NCBI GenBank assembly: GCA_934699095.1
Contig: CAKUVI010000004.1
Location: forward strand, 186,001-250,000
Origin: an uncultured Bacteroidales bacterium
GTDB taxonomy: Bacteria; Bacteroidota; Bacteroidia; Bacteroidales; WCHB1-69
Direction of reading: 5' to 3'
Length of the DNA stretch: 64,000 nt
Shown here piece by piece: positions 25,542 through 32,400 of the stretch; position 1 is the stretch's first letter, and each line of letters begins with the position of its first letter. The translations under genes and the position numbers were made by a program. The notes beneath the pieces were generated by a model. The model searched no databases and had not been told where the DNA came from. It worked only from the letters and a program-made list of their open reading frames with translations.

Positions 25542-26615
25542 TCATCTGCTTCTGAAAAATTTTACATAAAACCATTGGGCAACAACATCAAGGCCTTTGC
25601 TGATTTTTTCTAGCAAGAGAGGCCAGCGTTTATGATGTTTTTGCCAATACTTGATATAGTCTATATGCAATACACGATTGTCTGGATAAAGGCGAGGTTG
25701 AAAACCATATTTCACGCATTCTGTGTGTAATTTATTTTCAACTTCAGCAAAGTAATCAGGATCGAAATTCTTTCGCGGAATATCTAAAAGAAACAATTTG
25801 TAAGTGAGGCGATAGCGATTTGTCATGTAATTGTTTAAAAAAACTCGCCTGATTTCAGATGTATTATCAATATTATTTTCATAATAGTTGACAAGAGAAT
25901 CCGATATTTTCAAGAGTTGTGGAATACTTTTTAAAATAATGGTTGGATCCATGGTTTGTCCTTCCCTGTCTAAATTATACTGATAAAGGTTAATATCGAA
26001 AAAAACTATAGTATTTGCATAATATGTCGGAAAGGATGCCCATTCAGTGTCAGTATAGGAAATTCCTTCAGTTTGTTTGTATTTGATGTCTCTTAACAAT
26101 TGCGTGCGGTAGGTGATGGCATGCATCAAAAAGGATCTGATATAATTATCAGGCAAGATATCATCAAGCAAATATATTTTGCCATATTGGTATGGTTCAC
26201 GTCCCATGGTGTTATATTTCACAATTTCGGTAGTATTTCTCCCGATTTGAGAAAAATGCGTAATTGCCATATCAACAGTTAAAGGCAATAATGATTCGAT
26301 AAACGAATTTAATGAATTTGTATCAAACCAATCATCGGAGTCAAGAATTTTAACATATTTACCTTTTGCAACGGGCAAGGCTGCGTTTATTGTTGAGCCG
26401 TAATTGCCGTTTGGCTTGTCAATCACAGTGATAATGTCAGGAAATTGTTCCTTGTAGGATTGTGCAATCTCCAACGAGTTGTCGCTGCTTCCATCATTCA
26501 CGACAATTGCTTCAAGGTGTTGTGGATACTTAGTGGAGACAAGCGAATCTAAACAACGTGGCAGCAATGCAGCCATGTTGTATGTTGGGATTATGATTGA
26601 GATTAATTTTGTCAT
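25542..26615 (-). CDS. Family 2 glycosyltransferase
   Basis: A 357-residue GT-A fold glycosyltransferase. The N-terminal LISIIIPTYNMAALLPRCLDSL and AIVVNDGSSDNSLEIAQ are the nucleotide-sugar binding elements; the metal-binding motif is KILDSDDW (Asp92-Asp95). The C-terminal 120 residues are basic and aromatic (KYWQKHHKRWPLLLEKI), suggesting membrane association. The donor sugar cannot be read from sequence; glf immediately downstream makes UDP-Galf an attractive candidate. It lies two bases after the LicD gene. Confidence 0.88.
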   Translation of the reverse strand: MTKLISIIIPTYNMAALLPRCLDSLVSTKYPQHLEAIVVNDGSSDNSLEIAQSYKEQFPDIITVIDKPNGNYGSTINAALPVAKGKYVKILDSDDWFDTNSLNSFIESLLPLTVDMAITHFSQIGRNTTEIVKYNTMGREPYQYGKIYLLDDILPDNYIRSFLMHAITYRTQLLRDIKYKQTEGISYTDTEWASFPTYYANTIVFFDINLYQYNLDREGQTMDPTIILKSIPQLLKISDSLVNYYENNIDNTSEIRRVFLNNYMTNRYRLTYKLFLLDIPRKNFDPDYFAEVENKLHTECVKYGFQPRLYPDNRVLHIDYIKYWQKHHKRWPLLLEKISKGLDVVAQWFYVKFFRSR

Positions 26616-26617
26616 AG

Positions 26618-27457
26618 TTAATTGTTTTGATTGTTATTTATAGCACCCTCATTAGCATTAAGAAACGAATAGAGCACATGTGTTTTTCTGTTTTGGGGAT
26701 CGGGGATTTTCATATAATCACCAAAGTGGTCACGTAAGTGGATGTCAGGATTGTTAGGGGCCATGAATTTGCGTCCCTCGAATTCTATCTCGCGAAGTGG
26801 GAAAATGATTTCTGTCTTTGAGAAATCTCCAAACACATAACATTCAGGATTGACTCCAATATGAGTTTTTGGACCGAACATCAGAAATTTCAAAATTGCT
26901 TTATGGAAAATATATGATAATGGATATATGAAAAAACAAAGGATATTCTTGAAATTCAGTTCTGGATTGTATTTGAAAAACCCATAAGCGTAACTTATCC
27001 TTTTAAGCAAATAATGCTTGATATTAGAGTCCATTCTTGGATAAGGCTTAGCCATGAAAACATCAATGAAAATGCCTTTATTATAATTTTTTCTGAAGTT
27101 TTCAAAAGGATGTATATATAGAGATTTTCTATCCCGAATTTTTATCATACCCTTTCCCATGTGAGAATCGGGATCAGTTTCTTCATTTTGAAGAAAAAGA
27201 TCGTCAGGAAGTTGCGATTTGCATATTTCAGTAAACTTTGAAAAGTCTTTTTCCAAAACACATATATCCAAATCGTCATCCCAAGGTATGAAACCGCCAT
27301 GCCGCACAGCACCTAACAAGGTCCCATATTCGATCCAATAACAGATATCGTTTTTTCTGCACAAACCATCAACAATCTTAAGTATTTCCAACATTCTTAG
27401 CTGCACTTTTCTGAGATTTGTGCCCTCACCATTATATTGCGAAAAATCGTCTGCCAT
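26618..27457 (-). CDS. LicD-family phosphotransferase
   Basis: LicD proteins move phosphocholine or an alditol phosphate from a CDP-activated donor onto a glycan; the name comes from phosphocholine addition to Haemophilus LPS. The core motif is intact: YWIEYGTLLGAVRHGGFIPWDDDLDICV (residues 40-67) with the metal-binding aspartates at 60-64. There is no signal peptide; a hydrophobic stretch at about 160-190 may dock it at the membrane. The upstream gene encodes a CDP-donor-type nucleotidyltransferase, so the pair plausibly forms a make-and-transfer unit. The gap upstream is 17 bases. Confidence 0.88.
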   Translation of the reverse strand: MADDFSQYNGEGTNLRKVQLRMLEILKIVDGLCRKNDICYWIEYGTLLGAVRHGGFIPWDDDLDICVLEKDFSKFTEICKSQLPDDLFLQNEETDPDSHMGKGMIKIRDRKSLYIHPFENFRKNYNKGIFIDVFMAKPYPRMDSNIKHYLLKRISYAYGFFKYNPELNFKNILCFFIYPLSYIFHKAILKFLMFGPKTHIGVNPECYVFGDFSKTEIIFPLREIEFEGRKFMAPNNPDIHLRDHFGDYMKIPDPQNRKTHVLYSFLNANEGAINNNQNN

Positions 27458-27474
27458 AATTCATTGATTATATG

Positions 27475-28806
27475 TTAGTTTCTCTGTGTTAAAAATGTTT
27501 CTATAATTCTCGTGATAGCGATGCTCTCCCTCTTCGGCAACCGAAAAGACTCCTGTCGCTGTTCCCCGATCATGGTCACGAACTCTTCAATTTCATATCT
27601 CAGCCCATCGCCCTCGAATCTGTAGAAATACTTCTTGTTTAATGATATGTCCTCATATCTGATTTCAAAATAGTCGGTTTTCCACCATGGGGCCGGTACA
27701 TAAGCATAGCCTTTTGTTCCGCTTATCACTAAATTTCCTTCGCTTTTCACACCTAATCCCACCTTGAAAGAGGCAGTGCCAGTCTGATATACCATCATTC
27801 CCTTTGTGAAAATGTCAACACCGCCTTCTATGACAGGGTGGAATTGCAGCGATTGGTAATCGTATCCAAATATCTTCAGTATGGGAAGCAACACGTATGA
27901 TCCCAACTCCGAAATGCTTCCTCCCGCCGATGCTGCCGACATCTCACGCGAATCCGAGGGCACGAGCTTTGTAAATGTAGCCTCTACGTCCCTGATACGG
28001 CCAATGGCACCGCTCTTGACAAGTGAAATGAGATGAGTAAAACCCGGACAATAGGCTGTTTTTATAGCTTCCAGCAGCACTACGTTGTGTTTCTCTGCAA
28101 GTGTGTATAGTTCTGAAGTGTCAGCGACAGTCAAGGTTAGAGGTTTTTCACATAACACATGTTTTCCTGCCTCAATACATTTCTTAGCATAGTTAAAATG
28201 GGTGAGATGCGGTGATGCGATATACACTGCATCTGTCTTATCAAGAAAATCATTAAAATTGTCGGTTGCGAACATCAAAGAATGCCGCTCACAAAACCTT
28301 TTTGCCGAATCCAGGTGAGGATTATAGACCCCGATTACATTAACACCGCTAACATACTTTGATTCTGGGACAAATCTATTGGCAATTCGGCCACTGCCAA
28401 TGATGCCGATATTGTAAATCCTCTGTTTTTCGTTTCTGAGTTGTGAACTTGAAATACCCTTGGTGCGTTCCAAATAAACAACCTCGCAGTATTCTTTCAG
28501 ATAGTCGAATTTTCCGGTCCAGTCTGAGCCAATAGCGAAAATATCAACACCGAGACGCTGTATGTCATCGATTTTTTGGCCCTCATACTCCTCGATGATT
28601 ATCTCGTCGGCATAGCCTGTTTTTTTCACTGATTCGATGCGTTCGAGACAGGGTTGCGACACATTAAGCTTGCCGCGATCTCGATCGTACTTTTCTGTTG
28701 TCACACCCACTATCAGGTAGTCTCCCAATTCTTTGGCGCGTCTAAGCAAATTGATGTGTCCTTGATGTAACAGGTCAAATGTGCCGTATGTGATAACTTT
28801 TTTCAA
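27475..28806 (-). CDS. TagD-like cytidylyltransferase fused to Gfo/Idh/MocA oxidoreductase
   Basis: A 443-residue two-domain enzyme. Residues 1-125 are a glycerol-3-phosphate cytidylyltransferase-like domain: VITYGTFDLLHQGHINLL with the HxGH site at 14-17 and RTKGISSSQLR at 114-124, the second nucleotide motif. From about 131 it is a Gfo/Idh/MocA dehydrogenase with the Rossmann loop GIIGSGRIANRF and the catalytic-lysine motif CEKPLTLT. The natural start is a TTG at 28806, where TagD proteins begin (MKKVITYGTFD); another TTG at 28842 lies within a hairpin, and there is no ATG. Likely product: a CDP-alditol such as CDP-glycerol, perhaps with the alditol phosphate made by the second domain (inferred). 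Confidence 0.85.
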   Translation of the reverse strand: MKKVITYGTFDLLHQGHINLLRRAKELGDYLIVGVTTEKYDRDRGKLNVSQPCLERIESVKKTGYADEIIIEEYEGQKIDDIQRLGVDIFAIGSDWTGKFDYLKEYCEVVYLERTKGISSSQLRNEKQRIYNIGIIGSGRIANRFVPESKYVSGVNVIGVYNPHLDSAKRFCERHSLMFATDNFNDFLDKTDAVYIASPHLTHFNYAKKCIEAGKHVLCEKPLTLTVADTSELYTLAEKHNVVLLEAIKTAYCPGFTHLISLVKSGAIGRIRDVEATFTKLVPSDSREMSAASAGGSISELGSYVLLPILKIFGYDYQSLQFHPVIEGGVDIFTKGMMVYQTGTASFKVGLGVKSEGNLVISGTKGYAYVPAPWWKTDYFEIRYEDISLNKKYFYRFEGDGLRYEIEEFVTMIGEQRQESFRLPKRESIAITRIIETFLTQRN

Positions 28807-28826
28807 TTTTTCTTTCCTTTCCGCGC

Positions 28827-28902
28827 AAAAAAATCCGGACAATCCCTGTTATCTGCGTCTAAATGACGTAACGCTCTTTCTCAGATAACATGAAATTGTC
28901 CA
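28827..28902 (-). promoter_or_regulatory. Leader hairpin plus T-tract: putative transcription attenuator
   Basis: Read on the minus strand, ATTGTCC-type arms (plus 28895-28901 and 28837-28843) and a second 9-base pair of arms (28882-28890 and 28847-28855) form a long two-part stem broken by a small internal loop. The stem is followed directly by seven T (plus 28827-28833). This is the shape of an intrinsic terminator, but it lies about 20 bases before the first gene of the glycan operon and downstream of its promoter, so it would stop transcription before the operon unless relieved. Confidence 0.6.
28859..28891 (-). CDS. Possible 10-residue leader peptide inside the attenuator
   Basis: An ATG-TAG frame of ten codons reads MLSEKERYVI. 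It occupies the left arm and loop of the hairpin at 28837-28902, so a ribosome on it would disrupt the stem. It may be coincidence; there is no run of one amino acid that would mark classical attenuation. Confidence 0.25.
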   Translation of the reverse strand: MLSEKERYVI

Positions 28903-29032
28903 GATTCCAATCGCTCAAAAAGAAAGCAAAATGATTGTTATATCAAGAAAATCCTATTTCTACGCTATGTATTAAAAATTTGGTTTGTTAATCTAATCCG
29001 TGAGTCTGTGCACATCGCACAAAACAACGTTG

Positions 29033-29040
29033 CAAAGATA
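29033..29040 (-). promoter_or_regulatory. -7 box of the glycan cassette promoter
   Basis: The minus-strand TATCTTTG is an exact TAnnTTTG match. A TTTC about 16 bases upstream is a weak -33 candidate. Transcription from here would give a leader of about 220 bases before the TTG at 28806, containing the attenuator hairpin. Confidence 0.65.
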
Positions 29041-29279
29041 CATTTTTTCTACAGACGAAATCCCATTTGATTATTATTGTTGAGCCGTGCCATGGCGCGT
29101 TTCCACAATTGTTATTAACAAGTTATCAACAATTTTCATTAAGTTTTGTTGAAAACCAGGTTTTGTTAAATGCTTATTAATTCTATGTTTTCAAAGTGAA
29201 AATCCGATAGTTTTGGCGTATTTATCAACAAATGCTTATTTTATTGTTTCAAGATGCTTTTTGTTAAAGTAAAAAACTA

Positions 29280-29287
29280 TATATTTG
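29280..29287 (+). promoter_or_regulatory. -7 box upstream of the mosaic surface protein
   Basis: TATATTTG matches TAnnTTTG, with TTTG at 29260-29263 as a -33 box at a slightly short 16-base spacing. The leader would be about 190 bases, long for a single gene. Confidence 0.55.
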
Positions 29288-29484
29288 CATGTTTGTGTAT
29301 TGTGCATTCTTTGTAGTGCGCTTACAAGTGTGTGTTAGTGTCTATAAAATGCTGATATACAAATGTTTATGAGTTGGAAAAAGTGGAAAATGTCACGTTT
29401 TAAAGTGATGTTTTCTGCCGTGGGTTGGCGGAAAAATTGTAAAATAATTCCGAAAATAGGTAAAATTAATTAAATATTAAAATT

Positions 29485-32400
29485 ATGTGTAAATTTACAA
29501 CACGCCCCGAAAGGGGAAACAACGCACAAAAAAGCCCAATGCGCTTTATGGGCCTCGGCAAGATGCTTGCTTTGATGTTAGTGTTCTTTGCCGGAATGAA
29601 TTTAAGCGCTGTCGCTCAGGTGGCACAGAACGCCATGCCGGCACAGAGCGTCAAGACATGTTCCATAGCCAAGGGAGGCAACAACATCTCCTTGACCGTA
29701 AAGGGCAACATGCCACAGACCGCCAAGGTGACGGCAACCCAGGTGCAACGCACCGCCCCCAACGGCAAGCAGGCTCTCGGAGCTTACGACATCACTATCA
29801 CTAAAGGTAATAATGAGTGGCAACCGCAAGCTGGTCAACCGGTTATGGTAACCATCGCTGATGATTCCTTTGTGGATGGCAAAGTTATGGATGTTTATCA
29901 CGAAAACGGACCGGTTTTGGAGTATGTGGCAACCGTATCTCCTAATAATGGTAAAATAACTTTCCCTGCAAAGTCATTTTCTGTCTATATCGTGGCAGAA
30001 AGTGAAGTAACTAAACGTTTGAAAGTTAACTTCCAACAAGCTGACGGTACCGTAGTATCTCTCTATGTGAAAAAGAGAGACCTTGAAGATGATACTCTTT
30101 ATAAGGCTATTGTCTATGACCCAGGTGTTGGTAACCTTCCCGAAAATATTCAATTCCGTGGTTGGACAAAAACCCTAAACTATGATGAGTCAACTCCTAA
30201 CTGGACAATTGATGACGTGCGTAACGATATCAAGGCCATCCTTAACGCAGGCGTGACAGATGGTCAGGAAGTTACATATTATTCGATTCTTTACCGCTCA
30301 TATCAAATTTCTTATATTGATGAAGATGATTTGGTTTATGGTTTACATGATGTGAATGCCCGTGCTGATTCAGGTGAAGCTCTCCAATATACAATCAGCG
30401 AAACTTATGAGCCTAAAAGTACAGAGTTCATTTTTGTTGGATGGAATGTTAAGGATGGAGGTAACAAAATCGAAGGCTATACGCCAGGAACAGTTTACAC
30501 GAATGGTACAACCATTACTATCACTGGCGATGTTGAGTTTTCAGCAAATGCACCACAGGGTCACTGGTTGATTTTTAAGAGCAATGGCGCTGGTGCAACT
30601 TATGTAAACTCTCAATTCATTGCTGCTAACAACACTACACAAGAACCTGATGCACCGACACGTTATGGATATGTGTTCGGAGGATGGTACACTGACGAGG
30701 AATGCACTACACAATTTACGTTCGGAGGTCAGATCTCGGCAAATACTACTGTATATGCTAAGTGGACAGAAGAATCTTCAGCGAACTATACCATTATTGT
30801 ATGGAAACAAAATCTTGCCGCTAATGGCTATGATTATGCAACTCATGTAACTTTGAGTGGTACTCCAAGTACAACGATTACTTCTGTTATTGAAAATGGA
30901 ACAGGTGACAATCGTGTGGCTCTTGTGAATGGAACAGCTTACTCCTTCCCTGGTTTTCATTTGGATCATTTCGACCAAAATGTTATCATAAAACCCCAAG
31001 GAACTGCAGTGCTTAATGTTTACTATAACAGAAATACTGTAACGTTTACCTTTATGACTCAAGAAGGAGGAATCTGGGGTGGCGACTGGTCCGTGTATCA
31101 GACAATGACTGGTTTATATGGCCAGACTTTGGCTCAGAACGGTTATACATGGCCAAACGCATATTGGTGGCGTGATGGACAAAATGGCGGTACTCGTACA
31201 ACATTCTTAGAGGCATTCATTTTATCAGATGATGCTTCATCGCAAACCTTCTATGGTTATAATGGCAATGCTGCAAAAGAAGTACATTTCTATAAACAAA
31301 ATGCTTCTGGAACTGATTATGTATTAGATATGGAAGTTGAGGCTCAAAATGGAACATTCTATATCTCCGATAAATATAGTGGCTTTAAGGCTGTTCAATA
31401 TAGAGTAGGAAATGGCAATTGGCAGAATCTACCTTCAGAGAAGGATGCAAATGGCTATTATGGTTCAGTTTCCCAGTATTCCTCTGGCAATATCGAGGTT
31501 AGATATAATCGTATTAACTATAGCATTTTGTATGCAGATGGTGTTTATGAAGATGCTGACGGCAATGCTTTAGGCGAAGAAAATAGAGGTGAACTCATGA
31601 TAGTAGAAAATGTCAGATTCGGACAGGAATTGTCATCATATAATGTTGGCAATGAAAATTATTTTGTTCCAGAATTTGAAGGCTACACTTTTGCGGGTTG
31701 GTATGCTGATCCTTTGTGCTCTAATCCATATACCTTTAGTGATATGCCTGATGGTGGTATTACAGTTTATGCTAAATGGGTTAGAACACAGTATCGTATT
31801 TATCTGCATGCAAACGCAGGAGATAAGACTTCATCTCCAACGCTCACATGGAATGGTGGTACTGACCAACAAATGAGTTTCCGTGTTGATTATGAAGGCC
31901 AAGTTCAAACTCCTGTAGGTTCCCGTCAAGGTTACCATTTCATAGGTTGGTTTACTGATGAAGCTTGTACACTACCGTTCAATCCCGATGCTTTCGACTT
32001 GAATGAAATAACCGTTACAGAAGATTACGATTGGGATGTAGATATGACTGACTCTATTGATATTTGGAGTAATTTTGTCGGAACCCCTTATAATAAGGAC
32101 AAAAATAATAATCGTTTCTGGATCACCAAGAAGTACAATCTGTATGCAAAATGGAATTTAGCACTTGAGGGTGCTGAAGGTATAAATTTGGTTTACGATT
32201 GTGGTGGCGGTGACCCATGTCCCATAGATGGAAAGACCTATATAGAAGGTGTGCAAGCATTGGCTGATGCAGCACCTGGGACAGCACCCGTTGCTGAAAA
32301 TGGAAAACAACAACGTTTTGCGTATTGGGTAGTTCAGAAATTCAATGAGACATCTGGTAAATTTGAAGATAGTGATGTTGCTGTTTTCCCAGGTGCCGAG

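Larger units (their letters stand above)
28903..29484. other. AT-rich intergenic region with divergent promoters
   Basis: About 580 bases without a credible gene. It holds the minus-strand promoter of the glycan cassette (29033-29040) and the plus-strand promoter of the large surface protein (29280-29287), separated by an AT-rich stretch with several TGTTAA and TTATCAAC-like motifs. I see no flanking inverted repeats of the kind that mark invertible capsule promoters. Confidence 0.6.

Noticed and set aside
28837..29040. Invertible promoter flanked by inverted repeats, as in Bacteroides capsule loci
   Set aside because: The only strong inverted repeat lies downstream of the promoter and its arms are close together; no second copy flanks the promoter on the other side.
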